A stretch of DNA of 53,005 nt from an uncultured Truepera sp. (GCA_902806425.1 CADCWP010000215.1:1-53005), one strand, 5' to 3'; shown: positions 14,344-23,186, counted from the first letter of the stretch. Notes: generated by a model not told the origin, from the letters alone. Numbers and translations: made by a program.

Positions 14344-16434
14344 ATGGCTGAGCCCGACCTGCACGACCCGCAGTTTTACTTTAACCGGGAGACCTCTTGG
14401 CTCAGGTTTAACGAGCGGGTTTTAGAAGAGGCCGAAGATGACGAAAACCCACCCCTCGAGCGCCTGAAGTTTTTGGCGATCTTCAGCAGCAACCTAGACG
14501 AGTTTATGATGATCCGCTACGCGGGTCTTAAAGAGCAGGTCGCCGCCGGTATCGTCGGGCGCAGCTTTGACGGCCTCACGCCCGCCGAACAGCTCACGGC
14601 CATCTCAAGCGAGCTCCACCCGCTCATCGCGCGCCACCGCAAGGTGCTCCGCCACGACGTTCTGCCCGCGTTGGAGCGCCACGGCGTCGCGCTCGTGCCC
14701 GTTCACAAACTCTCCGAAACCGACCGGGCTATGGTCGACGCCTACTTCGACCGCGAGCTGTTCCCGGTGCTCACGCCTCTCGCCGTCGATTCCGGGCACC
14801 CCTTTCCGCGGCTTCCCAACCTGAGCTTTTCGCTGCTGCTCGAGCTTTTCGATCCCGCCCGCGACGAGACGAAGCTCGCGGTCGTGCAGGTGCCGAGCGT
14901 GCTCCCGCGCTTTTTGCGCCTGCCACCCCTAGACGACGCCGACCGAACATTTCGCTTTGTCTTAGCCGAGGAGATCATCCGGGCAAAAGTCGGTGACCTG
15001 TTCCCCGGTCATGAGGTGCGCTCGAGCCACGCCTTTAGGCTGACTCGGGACGCTGACATCGAGATCGCCGAGGACGAAGCCGACGACCTTTTGCAGGTGA
15101 TCGAGGATGAGGTTCGTAAGCGCCGCTGGGGGGACGCCGTGCGGCTCGAGGTCACTGCCAAGATGCCCGCGCCGTGGTGCGACTTCTTGCGCCGTACGCT
15201 TCAGCTCAGCGAGAGCGACGTCTACCGCGTTGACTATCACCTCAACGTCGGCGACTTTATGGAGCTGGCGCTTTTAGACCTGCCCGACCTGCGTTACCCC
15301 CCCTTCGACACCCGGCTACCCACTGAGTTCTTGGGGATGTCGGACGTGTTCGGCATCATCGGGCGTCAAGACGTCTTTATTCATCACCCGTTTCACTCGT
15401 TCGACGCTGTTCTTAACCTTATCGAGCAGGCCGCCGACGACCCCGATGTGCTGGCGATCAAGCAGACTTTATATCGCGTCGGCGGCAAGTCGCCGGTAGT
15501 AGCGGCCTTGGCGCGGGCGGCGGGTAACGGCAAGCTGGTCACCGCTTTGGTCGAGCTAAAGGCCAGATTCGACGAAGAGAACAACATCGTCTGGGCGCGC
15601 GAGTTGGAGCGTGCCGGGGTCCACGTCGTTTACGGGTTTGCGGGCCTTAAGACACACTGCAAAACGCTTCTTATCGTCCGCCGTGAAGGTCAAGAAATAC
15701 GCCGTTACATGCACCTCGGTACCGGCAACTATAACCGCGGTACCAGCACTGTCTACACCGACTTTGGTTTGCTCTCGTGCGATTCCGAGCTGGGCGCTGA
15801 CTTATCGGAGTTATTCAACTACCTCACCGGCTTTTCCAAACAGCAGGCGTGGCGCAAGCTTTGGGTCGCCCCGGAAACGCTTCGCAGCGAACTAACCGGG
15901 GCCATCGAACGCGAGGAGGCGCACGCCCGTGAGGGTCGTCCGGCCCGCATCATCGCCAAGATGAACGCGCTCGTCGATCCACGCGTGATTCGCGCGCTCT
16001 ACCGCGCGGCGCAAGCAGGGGTCGAGATCGACCTTATCGTGCGCGGCATCTGCTGCCTGCGTCCGGGCGTCGAGGGGGTAAGTGAACGCATCCGCGTCCG
16101 CAGCATCGTCGGGCGATTTTTAGAACACTCGAGGGCGTTCTTCTTCCTTAACGGCGGCGAGGAAAGCCTCTACTTGGGGTCGGCGGATTGGATGCAGCGC
16201 AACCTGACCCGGCGCGTCGAGGTCGTGTTCCCCATCGAAGACCGAGCGGTCAAAAAGAAAGTCTTACAGGTTCTAGACCTGAACCTCCGCGACAACGTCA
16301 AGGCCAGGGAGCTAGGTCCGGACGGTCTCTATACCTACCTTCGGCGTAGGGCGGGACAGCGCAGGCTTAACTCGCAGGAAAAGCTGTTAGACATCTCTGC
16401 GCGGCGGGCGGCACTCCTCAGCAGCCGACGTTAA
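14344..16434 (+). CDS. ppk: Polyphosphate kinase 1
   Basis: Makes inorganic polyphosphate from ATP reversibly. The 696-residue length is typical of PPK1. The N-terminal domain starts FNRETSWLRFNERVLEEAED, followed by the FLAIFSSNLDEFMMIR block. The two phospholipase-D-like catalytic domains contain the phospho-acceptor histidine region (YMHLGTGNYNRGTSTVYTDFG) and the second histidine (GRFLEHSRAFFF). KTHCKTLLIVRRE is also present. No exopolyphosphatase or pho gene is adjacent. Confidence 0.97.
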   Translation: MAEPDLHDPQFYFNRETSWLRFNERVLEEAEDDENPPLERLKFLAIFSSNLDEFMMIRYAGLKEQVAAGIVGRSFDGLTPAEQLTAISSELHPLIARHRKVLRHDVLPALERHGVALVPVHKLSETDRAMVDAYFDRELFPVLTPLAVDSGHPFPRLPNLSFSLLLELFDPARDETKLAVVQVPSVLPRFLRLPPLDDADRTFRFVLAEEIIRAKVGDLFPGHEVRSSHAFRLTRDADIEIAEDEADDLLQVIEDEVRKRRWGDAVRLEVTAKMPAPWCDFLRRTLQLSESDVYRVDYHLNVGDFMELALLDLPDLRYPPFDTRLPTEFLGMSDVFGIIGRQDVFIHHPFHSFDAVLNLIEQAADDPDVLAIKQTLYRVGGKSPVVAALARAAGNGKLVTALVELKARFDEENNIVWARELERAGVHVVYGFAGLKTHCKTLLIVRREGQEIRRYMHLGTGNYNRGTSTVYTDFGLLSCDSELGADLSELFNYLTGFSKQQAWRKLWVAPETLRSELTGAIEREEAHAREGRPARIIAKMNALVDPRVIRALYRAAQAGVEIDLIVRGICCLRPGVEGVSERIRVRSIVGRFLEHSRAFFFLNGGEESLYLGSADWMQRNLTRRVEVVFPIEDRAVKKKVLQVLDLNLRDNVKARELGPDGLYTYLRRRAGQRRLNSQEKLLDISARRAALLSSRR

Positions 16435-16482
16435 GGTCTGTTGACGATCCCTCCGCAGTAGGTGGACTAGAGAACTCGAGGT

Positions 16483-16504
16483 CTAGCGGTTTGTTGAGCG
16501 CTAG
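16483..16504 (+). terminator. Weak hairpin after ppk
   Basis: CTAGCG and CGCTAG pair around a 10-nt loop about 50 nt after the ppk stop. There is no U-tract, so termination is uncertain. Confidence 0.2.
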
Positions 16505-16552
16505 ATTCTCAGGCCGCGTCTGGGCCTCGACCGGAAACTCTTCCGCACCTAG

Positions 16553-17544
16553 TTTAACCTGAGTTCGACGTTTAACGTTTAGATAATGGTCGGTAGCTGA
16601 GTCAGGTTGGAAGGCAACCGGAGAGAAGGTTTTTTTGGCTGGTGGGTATAGGCAACGAGACCGGCCAGAAGATTCACAGCGAAGTTTGCCGGACTCCGGT
16701 GGCGAGTGTGCTCTACCTGAGAAATGTTTTTGAGCTGATCCGTGATCGTCTCGATGATGAAGCGTTTGCGCAGCATGAGCCTGTCGGACAAAAGCATCAG
16801 CTGCCCCTTCATATTTTTACGCAGCGAGGTGATCAGTTCCAGGCCGCGCTCGAAGAGCATCTCAAACAGCGCTTGTGAGAGATAGCCTTTATCTCCGAAG
16901 AGCTTGCCGAGAAGCTCTTCGCTCATGCCCTCAAGCGGTCTGCGGTCATCGACGTTGCCCGGAGTGAGGTGTACGGCCAGCAGCTCGCCCAGATCATTGA
17001 CGATCAGATGCAGCTTGAATCCATAAAACCAGCCCATGGTTGTTTTGCCACGCGCCGCTAAGTCTTTGAAGACCTTGTGCCTGTTAATTCGTCGGTTGTG
17101 ACAAACCGCCAACGGCGTACTATCTACAAAAGCGATGCCGGTGCAGCGACCGAAGCGGCTCTGCAAGTAGGCGCACAGCAGTAGTAGTACACCTGGCATC
17201 AACTCGACAAAGCGCCCGTACGAAACCAGTCTGGGAAACTCGGCAGCAAGGTGCCTACAAACGTGCTTCTGATAGAAGCTTTTGAAGTCGCGGTAGCCCT
17301 GTTGATGAAAGTGGATCACGATAGTCATGACTTCACTAGCTGAGAGCGAGGGCTCAGGACCACGTTTCGCTTTGCCGGGCAGTTGCTGCTGTGCGGCCCA
17401 GCTCTCGAACGCTTGGTGGAAGTCGTCAACTTCAACGAATAGCTCGAGTAAACTCATAACCGTATCTCCTTAGCGGGTCTTTAGACAACCCCATCCTAGG
17501 AGATACTTCTTCATTTGGCTCCGAAACCTCGAACTGAGGTTAAA
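16553..17544 (-). mobile_element. IS982-family insertion sequence
   Basis: An element of about 0.99 kb holding one transposase. The ends are imperfect inverted repeats of 21 bp, TTTAACCTGAGTTCGACGTTT at 16553-16573 matching the reverse complement of 17524-17544 with two mismatches. The true termini may lie a few bases further in, at ACCT/AGGT. Size, single ORF and end sequence fit the family. No convincing target-site duplication is seen beside either choice of end. It sits between ppk and the SGNH gene pair without interrupting a recognisable gene. Confidence 0.82.
16579..17457 (-). CDS. IS982-family transposase, apparently intact
   Basis: A 292-residue DDE transposase. The proposed catalytic triad is Asp112 (FVDSTPLAVCHN), Asp189 (FGDKGYL) and Glu236 (KRFIIETITDQLKN). 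The GKTTMGWFYGFKLHLIVND, GNVDDRRPL and EHTRHRS segments are hallmarks of this family. AGGAGA precedes the ATG by 7 nt. No frameshift or internal stop is present, so the element may still be mobile. Base composition is lower in GC than its neighbours, as expected for transferred DNA. Confidence 0.93.
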   Translation of the reverse strand: MSLLELFVEVDDFHQAFESWAAQQQLPGKAKRGPEPSLSASEVMTIVIHFHQQGYRDFKSFYQKHVCRHLAAEFPRLVSYGRFVELMPGVLLLLCAYLQSRFGRCTGIAFVDSTPLAVCHNRRINRHKVFKDLAARGKTTMGWFYGFKLHLIVNDLGELLAVHLTPGNVDDRRPLEGMSEELLGKLFGDKGYLSQALFEMLFERGLELITSLRKNMKGQLMLLSDRLMLRKRFIIETITDQLKNISQVEHTRHRSPANFAVNLLAGLVAYTHQPKKPSLRLPSNLTQLPTII

Positions 17545-17641
17545 TAATTCACAGCTGGGCGAACGGGACGCGCCACGTGAGCGTTTCGCCGTCGTGTGGC
17601 CCGAGGCGCACCTATCATCCCGAGAACGACTCGGAGGTGAT

Positions 17642-18412
17642 ATGAAGTTGAGAAGGAGGGTCAAAGGGGCCCTGAGAAGCCTTTTTCTGGGGGTGCAACG
17701 GCCCTTTTTTGAGGAGCTTCTCGTTTTAGGCGATTCTCACGTCAGGGTTTTTAGCAGCCCCCGGCTGCGCAGAAAGCTCTGGCGCTACCACCTCAACGTC
17801 GTCAGCGTCCACGGCGCGACGGCGTCGGGGCTCGAGAACCCGAACTCAAAAACGCAGACCTACAACATTTTTAACCGCGTCTTGGCGGCGACCCGCGCGC
17901 AAAAGGTCGTGGTGATGCTCGGTGAGGTCGACACAGGTTTTATCATCTGGTACCGCGCCGACAAGTACGGTGTGCCGGTCGCAGAGGCGTTCACCAAGAC
18001 CGTTTCCACCTATCAAAACTTTTTGCGGACGCTTAAAGCGCGCGGCTTTTCGCCCGTCTGCGTCAGCGCGCCGCTGCCGACCATTCAAGACGGCAACACC
18101 TGGGGCGAGGTCGCCAACTTGCGAAAGGGCATCACGGCGACGCAGCGGCAGCGGACCGAGCTGACCCTGGCCTTTAACCGGGAGTTAGAGGCGTTCTGCC
18201 GGGTTCACGCCATCCCTTACATCAACCTAGACGACGTTTCGCTGGGTCCCGACGGGCTGGTAAGGGCCGAACTGCTCAACAAAAACCCGTTCGACCACCA
18301 CTACGAAAAGCGCGTCTACGCGCGGGTGCTGGCCCAGCATGTGGGGCTGGTCATCCCGCAGGCGGGGCGCGTGCGGGCCGCGGCAGGCCCGTTTCGCTAC
18401 CGCACCGAGTAG
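17642..18412 (+). CDS. SGNH-hydrolase-like protein, copy 1 (altered block III)
   Basis: A 256-residue cytoplasmic-looking protein of the SGNH/GDSL fold. Block I is LVLGDSHVRVF with the candidate nucleophile serine, and a DHHY motif near the C-terminus may supply Asp/His. The block III equivalent reads MLGEVDTG, lacking the asparagine of the GxND motif that the second copy keeps. The start at 17642 is set by GGAGGTGAT directly upstream, and the track's earlier start at 17594 is not needed. Related proteins often occur near polysaccharide genes, but the substrate here is unknown. The right end of the IS lies about 100 nt upstream. Confidence 0.72.
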   Translation: MKLRRRVKGALRSLFLGVQRPFFEELLVLGDSHVRVFSSPRLRRKLWRYHLNVVSVHGATASGLENPNSKTQTYNIFNRVLAATRAQKVVVMLGEVDTGFIIWYRADKYGVPVAEAFTKTVSTYQNFLRTLKARGFSPVCVSAPLPTIQDGNTWGEVANLRKGITATQRQRTELTLAFNRELEAFCRVHAIPYINLDDVSLGPDGLVRAELLNKNPFDHHYEKRVYARVLAQHVGLVIPQAGRVRAAAGPFRYRTE

Positions 18413-18499
18413 ACGGGAGCGTCTATTATCTCCAACCGTACATCCCTAAGCGCGCCCAAACTGTGCTGGATAGAAAAGTGAACTCAACAGGAGATCAAG

Positions 18500-19390
18500 A
18501 TGAAAGTGTCCGAAAGCCTTAAAGAGAACCTGCGAAAGCTCCTTCTTGGAGTGCATAAGCGCCTCTGCCCGGAGGTTCTGGTCTTGGGCGACTCGCACGC
18601 CACCATCTTCGGGCACAAAATCGTGCGGCTGCATCTCAGGCGCTACTACCTCAACGTCTCGAGCGTCCCCGGCGCGACGGCTTCAGGGCTCGAGAATCCC
18701 GAATCGATCACGCAGGCGGTTCAGAAGTTCGACCGTGCGCTTTTGAGCACGCGGGCAAAAAAGGTCATCATCATGTTGGGTGAGAACGACACTGGCTTTA
18801 TCATCTGGTACCGCGCGGACAAGTACAAAATTCCGGTGCGCGAGGCCTTTCAAAAAACAGTCGCCACCTACGGACACTTTATCCGGGACATCAAGGCGCG
18901 CGGCTTTTCGCCCATCTGCGTCAGCACCCCGCTGCCGACCATTCAAGACGGGGCCGACTGGGGTGAGGTCGCCAACTTGCGAAAGGGCGTCACGGCGACG
19001 CAGCGGCAGCGGACCGAGCTGACCCTGGCCTTTAACCGGGAGATGGAGAGGATGTGCCGCGCTGAGAGTGTTCCCTACCTAAACCTCGACCGCGTCTCGG
19101 TAGGCGAGGACGGCTTGGTCAAGCCCGAACTGCTGAACTCGGACCCTGCCGATCATCACTACGGAAAGCGCGCGTTCGCCCAGCTGCTCGCTGAGCACAT
19201 CGACGGGGTGCTCGAGGACGCTGACCTGACGCCACGCAGGTCAGGTCACCCCACACAGGGTCGAAGCCCTATCCCGCACCGACGTGGACGTGGTAGCGGT
19301 GCGGGCCAGCGGGGTGCAGGCGGTTATCGTGACCGTAAGAGACCGCCACCTGCCGCCCATCCCAAAACCGCACGCGAGGGTAGGTCTTAG
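18500..19390 (+). CDS. SGNH-hydrolase-like protein, copy 2
   Basis: Paralogue of the preceding gene, with LVLGDSHATIF (block I), MLGENDTG (intact block III) and DHHYGKR. The middle to C-terminal half is almost identical to copy 1, including at the DNA level (LRKG-TATQRQRTELTLAFNRE), while the first 60 residues are more diverged. The homologous part ends near residue 240. The last 50 or so residues are Arg/Gly/Pro-rich without resemblance to copy 1, suggesting the ORF reads through into neighbouring non-coding or decayed sequence after loss of its stop. CAGGAG precedes the ATG by 8 nt. Confidence 0.72.
   Translation: MKVSESLKENLRKLLLGVHKRLCPEVLVLGDSHATIFGHKIVRLHLRRYYLNVSSVPGATASGLENPESITQAVQKFDRALLSTRAKKVIIMLGENDTGFIIWYRADKYKIPVREAFQKTVATYGHFIRDIKARGFSPICVSTPLPTIQDGADWGEVANLRKGVTATQRQRTELTLAFNREMERMCRAESVPYLNLDRVSVGEDGLVKPELLNSDPADHHYGKRAFAQLLAEHIDGVLEDADLTPRRSGHPTQGRSPIPHRRGRGSGAGQRGAGGYRDRKRPPPAAHPKTAREGRS
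19222..19248. repeat. 9-bp inverted repeat at the end of SGNH copy 2
   Basis: TGACCTGAC and GTCAGGTCA are perfect complements around a 9-nt loop, located just where copy 2 stops resembling copy 1. There is no T-tract on either side. It may be a former terminator now inside the ORF. Confidence 0.4.
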
Positions 19391-19481
19391 AGATGTTGAG
19401 GTAATCCGGTCAGTCAGCGCCTGTAGGGACACCTCAACGATGCGGTCCCGTCGGGCACCCAGCAAAGCGCGGCTGGCGTGA
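19250..19481 (-). pseudogene. Possible decayed gene fragment
   Basis: On the minus strand one frame reads RRDRIVEVSLQALTD and, after a shift of frame, another reads YLNISKTYPRVRFWDGRQVAVSYG followed by HDNRLHPAGPHRYHVHVGAG and a stop. The two pieces are consecutive, in order, and look coding in codon-third-position bias, but no start or family is recognised. It overlaps the odd tail of SGNH copy 2. This is a weak call based on appearance. Confidence 0.2.
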
Positions 19482-19510
19482 ACCTGCCCCAGCGCGTCGG
19501 AGGGCGCACC

Positions 19511-21064
19511 TCAGTAACGTTCCGAAACCGTCTTCATCTCCATAAAAAGCCGCAGATAGTCGGGCCCCCCCGCCTTGGCGTTCGAGCCCGAGAGGTTAAA
19601 GCCGCCGAACGGCTGTACCCCGACGAGCGCGCCTGTGATCTTGCGGTTGAGGTACAAGTTGCCAACATGGAACTCGCGGCGGGCGCGTTCCAAGCGCGAA
19701 CGGTCGCGGCTGAACACCCCACCCGTAAGGCCGTACACCGTCGCATTGGCAAGCTCTAGGGCGTGGTCAAAACTGCGAGCCCGCATAACCGACAAGACAG
19801 GACCGAAAATCTCCTCGCAGGCTATCGACGCGCTCTGCGGGACGTCGGCGAAAACCGTCGGCTCGATGAAGTAACCCGCGTCGTCGCCCCGGCCTCCGCC
19901 CAAAACCAGCCGCGCTTCGGTCTTGCCGTTCTCGATGTAGCCCATAGTCTTGGCGACCGCTTTTTGGTTGATGACCGCGCCTACGTCGGCGTTCGTTTCA
20001 GCAGGACCGAGCGAGAGGTTTTTGGTGCGCTCGACGACCCGTTCTAGAAGCCCGTCGTACACCTCGTCGACGACGATCAGACGGCTTAGCGCCGAGCACT
20101 TCTGACCCTGAAAGCTAAAGGCGCTCGCTACCGCAGCGTCGGCAGCCATGTCCAAAGGGGCCGTCTCGTCGACGATCAGCGCGTCCTTACCGCCCAACTC
20201 GGCGTACACTTTCTTCAACCACTTCTGCCCCGGTTGCAGCTTGGCGGCGCGTTCATGGATGCGTAAGCCCGTGTCAAGCGAGCCGGTAAAGTTGATAAAG
20301 CGCACCCGAGGGTGGTCGACCAAGAGGTCGCCGATATCGGCGTCTTCGCCGGTAAGCAGGTTGATGACGCCCGCCGGAAAACCCGCCTCGGACACGCACT
20401 CCATAAACTTTTGCGCGATGATCGGCGTGTCCGGCGACGGCTTGACGATGACCGTGTTGCCCACCACCACCGGCCCGACCGCGGTACCGACCATGATCGC
20501 CAGCAAAAAGTTCCACGGCGGGATCACGACGCCGACGCCGATAGGGATTAAAAACGAGGTGTTCTCCTCACCGGGGTAGTCGTAGGTCTCCAGCGGCCCG
20601 TCAAGCTTCAGCGCCTGCCGCGCGTAGTACTCGCAAAAATCAATCGCTTCGGCGACGTCGGCCTCGGCCTCGGCGTAGTTTTTGCTGGCCTCGAAGGTTT
20701 CCCAGGCGGCGAGTTCAAATTTGCGGCGGCGCATCACGGCAGCGAGTTTGACAAGCGTCCGGGCACGCTCACTCATCGTCAGCCGCGACCAGCTCCCGTA
20801 CGCGTCCCAAGCGGCGGTCAGTGCGCGCTCGACCTCTTTACGTTTAGCCTTGGCGCTGCGTCCAACGATCTGCTGCGTGTTGCACGGGTCCACCGACTCG
20901 AGAAACCCGTGCGCGGGGGTGACCTTCTCGCCGCCGATGATGAGCGGGTAGTCCTGCCCCAACTGGGCACGGACCTCCTCCAGCGCCTGCCGGTAGGCGC
21001 TCTGCACGCTCTCCTGAGAAAAATCCGAGTAGGGCTCGGTCTTGTAGGGTTCAAACAGGTCCAT
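19511..21064 (-). CDS. rocA: L-glutamate gamma-semialdehyde (P5C) dehydrogenase
   Basis: Oxidises glutamate-gamma-semialdehyde to glutamate with NAD, the second step of proline breakdown. At 517 residues it matches the Thermus-type stand-alone enzyme. The catalytic cysteine is in FSFQGQKCSALSR and the general-base glutamate in VYAELGGKDALIVDE. The Rossmann region includes NFTGSLDTGLRI and the C-terminus has the PFGGFNLSG motif. It follows the proline dehydrogenase gene by 72 nt on the same strand, so the two form an operon. Confidence 0.95.
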   Translation of the reverse strand: MDLFEPYKTEPYSDFSQESVQSAYRQALEEVRAQLGQDYPLIIGGEKVTPAHGFLESVDPCNTQQIVGRSAKAKRKEVERALTAAWDAYGSWSRLTMSERARTLVKLAAVMRRRKFELAAWETFEASKNYAEAEADVAEAIDFCEYYARQALKLDGPLETYDYPGEENTSFLIPIGVGVVIPPWNFLLAIMVGTAVGPVVVGNTVIVKPSPDTPIIAQKFMECVSEAGFPAGVINLLTGEDADIGDLLVDHPRVRFINFTGSLDTGLRIHERAAKLQPGQKWLKKVYAELGGKDALIVDETAPLDMAADAAVASAFSFQGQKCSALSRLIVVDEVYDGLLERVVERTKNLSLGPAETNADVGAVINQKAVAKTMGYIENGKTEARLVLGGGRGDDAGYFIEPTVFADVPQSASIACEEIFGPVLSVMRARSFDHALELANATVYGLTGGVFSRDRSRLERARREFHVGNLYLNRKITGALVGVQPFGGFNLSGSNAKAGGPDYLRLFMEMKTVSERY

Positions 21065-21136
21065 AAAACTCCTTTGCTGAGTGGGCTGCGCGCCTATCCG
21101 ACACTTAACAGCCCGGGTGATACGTTTGCGCTCTGC

Positions 21137-22069
21137 TCAGCCGAAAAGGCCGCGAACGACGAACATCAGGTTCGCGGGCCGCTCGGCCAAGCGGCGGCTG
21201 AAGTAGCCGTACCAATCGCTGCCGTAGGGAATATAGATACGTACCTTGTGACCGCGCCCCACCAACCGCTTTTGCAGCGCGGGTTTAACGCCGTACAAAA
21301 ACTGAAATTCGTAGCGGTCCGCGTCTAACCCGGCACCGCGCACAAAGGCTTCGGTCTCACGGATGATGCTTTCGTCGTGGGTGGCTATACCGAGCGTCGC
21401 GCCGCCCTCGAGGCCCCGGTAGAGGAGGTCGCGGTAGTTCTGGTCGACTTTAGCCTTATCCCCAAACGCGACCGCTTCGCTTTCGCGGTAGGCCCCCTTG
21501 ACAAGGCGCAGCGTCGGCTTGGGCGAAATTTCCAAAAGCGTGTTCAGGTCGTCTTTGGTTCGGTAGAGGTAGCTCTGCAAAACCGTCGAGACGTGCCTGA
21601 AGCCTTCATCTTGAAGCGTGCGAAAAAGCCTTAAGGTGCCGTCGACGTAGGGCGCGTTCTCCATGTCGAGGCAGAGCCGCGCGTCGACCTCTCTCGCCTT
21701 CTCGGCGACCCGGCGTGCGTTGCGGAGGCCCAAGTCGAAATTCACCCCGAGCCCGAGTTGCGTCGGTTTGACGCTCATATAGCGTTCGCCTGGTTCCGAG
21801 CGGAGGGCCTCCAAAGTCGTTAGAATCTCGCCCGTCATGGCCGCGGCGTCCGCCTCGGTGTCGACAAACTCACCAAGCAGGTCGAAGATGCTCTCCAGAC
21901 CCTCCCCGCGCAACGTCCTCGCCGCCTCTAAAACCTCGGGCAGCCTCTCCCCGGCGACGAAGCGCGAAACGCCCAAGTGTCGCCCCTGCTGTTTGACAAA
22001 CCCTGTGACCGGGCCCGCGTCGGCTACCGCGAGCAGCGCGCGCCGATAAAGATCATCGATGACTCCCAC
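21137..22069 (-). CDS. Proline dehydrogenase
   Basis: FAD enzyme that oxidises proline to pyrroline-5-carboxylate and passes electrons to the membrane quinone pool. At 310 residues it has the single-domain form known from Thermus and Deinococcus, in contrast to the large PutA fusion of enterobacteria. The C-terminal RIYIPYGSDWYGYFSRRLAERP motif and ARLCLDMENAPYVDGTL, LRLVKGAYRES blocks are characteristic. The GTG start lies 6 nt after a TAAAAT box and has no Shine-Dalgarno, so the mRNA is likely leaderless. Confidence 0.94.
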   Translation of the reverse strand: MGVIDDLYRRALLAVADAGPVTGFVKQQGRHLGVSRFVAGERLPEVLEAARTLRGEGLESIFDLLGEFVDTEADAAAMTGEILTTLEALRSEPGERYMSVKPTQLGLGVNFDLGLRNARRVAEKAREVDARLCLDMENAPYVDGTLRLFRTLQDEGFRHVSTVLQSYLYRTKDDLNTLLEISPKPTLRLVKGAYRESEAVAFGDKAKVDQNYRDLLYRGLEGGATLGIATHDESIIRETEAFVRGAGLDADRYEFQFLYGVKPALQKRLVGRGHKVRIYIPYGSDWYGYFSRRLAERPANLMFVVRGLFG

Positions 22070-22075
22070 AGGTCC

Positions 22076-22081
22076 ATTTTA
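22076..22081 (-). promoter_or_regulatory. -10 box of leaderless proline dehydrogenase gene
   Basis: TAAAAT is followed by GGACCT and the GTG start at 22069. It is one of the clearest leaderless arrangements in the window. Confidence 0.55.
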
Positions 22082-22145
22082 ACGTAAGTGCTTCAGGCAA
22101 ACACGGCGCTGGACGGCATCCGGCACCGGCGTTGAGCCCACAGAG

Positions 22146-22174
22146 TTGAGCTTACGAGTTAAGCATTGTATAAA
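22146..22174 (+). promoter_or_regulatory. Sigma-70-like promoter
   Basis: TTGAGC, a 17-nt spacer and TATAAA. It points towards the histidine phosphatase gene but lies some 220 nt upstream of its start codon, so a long leader or an unrecognised RNA would follow. Confidence 0.4.
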
Positions 22175-22394
22175 CTCTCACCGCCGCCCCTGCTAGGCTG
22201 TAGCTGTCCGTCGCCTGAGCCCTATTTTGTCAGGCTGCCAAAAACTCTTGAACACTGCGAAAGGGAGGCGCCGGGGCCCCTCGAGACGCAATGAACTGCA
22301 CCTATCACTGCGGCAAAAAATACCTCTGTGCTACCCTAAACTATGTCGGTCGCCCTCGCCCAAGTTGCCTTCAGAAGCCGGAACGGAAGCGTTT

Positions 22395-23060
22395 ATGAAG
22401 CTTTTTTTTATCCGTCACGGTGAGACCGACTGGCAGGCGCTCGAGTCGCGCGGCGTGCGGGGCTGGGCGCGGTCGTTTGCCCCCCTGACCCCTAGGGGCC
22501 GTTTGCAGATCGACGTGATCGCCAGCGACTACCGTTTGCAGGAAGCCGAGGGCATCCTCACCTCGTCGTACGCGCGGGCGCTAGAGTCGGCGGCGCGGCT
22601 TTCGCGGGTGCTCAATAAACCTCTGCACGTCGAGTACGACCTGCACGAGTGGCTGCCGCAAAAAGATTCTTTAGGTGAGATGGACGATGACATCATCCGC
22701 GACGCCAACAGACAGCTCAACTACTACACCGGGTTTGTGCCCTTTGCCGAGCGGCGCGTCCGCTCCGCCCCCGCGCCCGCCGTCGACCGCCGGGTACCAG
22801 TCGCCCAGCGGCACCTGCCCCCCCCCGAGGCGCGCACTTGGGAGAGCGTCGAGGAGGTGCGGGGGCGCGTGCTGAACGTGCTGCGGCGTTACGACCACCT
22901 GAGCAGCCTGATCGTCGTCTCGCACGCGGTCGTGATCAGCAGTATGCTCGGGGTGCAGCGCCCCATCGAGCACGCTGAGATCGTGCCCTTGGAGATCGAC
23001 CTCGACGCCGGGGTGCCGCAACACGCCGTTCACTCCGAACTCGATATGCAGGTCGGTTAA
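22395..23060 (+). CDS. Histidine phosphatase family protein
   Basis: A 221-residue branch-1 histidine phosphatase (phosphoglycerate-mutase-like fold). The catalytic motif is MKLFFIRHGETDW at the N-terminus, with the second histidine in LIVVSHAVVISSML near the C-terminus. The earlier ORF start at 22227 adds 56 residues with no family resemblance, so the start at 22395 is chosen. The acidic insert and VEYDLHEWLPQK region are not diagnostic of a particular substrate. It is on the opposite strand from the proline genes. Confidence 0.85.
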   Translation: MKLFFIRHGETDWQALESRGVRGWARSFAPLTPRGRLQIDVIASDYRLQEAEGILTSSYARALESAARLSRVLNKPLHVEYDLHEWLPQKDSLGEMDDDIIRDANRQLNYYTGFVPFAERRVRSAPAPAVDRRVPVAQRHLPPPEARTWESVEEVRGRVLNVLRRYDHLSSLIVVSHAVVISSMLGVQRPIEHAEIVPLEIDLDAGVPQHAVHSELDMQVG

Positions 23061-23174
23061 GTACCTATCCAAGCAAGCCGTTCACCTCACCGCCGTCAGC
23101 GTCCCAAGCGTCGGCCTGAGACGTAAGTGTTTTACGCGCTGGGCGACCCGATTGGCGTCCAGCTTACCGGCACC

Positions 23175-23180
23175 TATACT
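23175..23180 (+). promoter_or_regulatory. -10 box of leaderless acetyltransferase gene
   Basis: TATACT with a TTGGCG -35 element 17 nt upstream (23152-23157), and AATGTC then ATG downstream. It is the best complete promoter among the leaderless genes. Confidence 0.6.
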
Positions 23181-23186
23181 AATGTC

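Larger units (their letters stand above)
22070..22394. other. Intergenic region between divergent proline and phosphatase genes
   Basis: No gene seen. The plus-strand frame from 22227 is an unconvincing upstream extension of the phosphatase. The region holds the leaderless proline dehydrogenase promoter at its left end and a plus-strand sigma-70-like promoter at 22146-22174. Confidence 0.5.

Noticed and set aside
16545-17552. Target-site duplication flanking the IS982 element
   Set aside because: Flanks TAGTTTA and TAAATAA (or GCACCTAG and TAATTCAC with wider ends) do not match. The apparent similarity is part of the inverted repeat.
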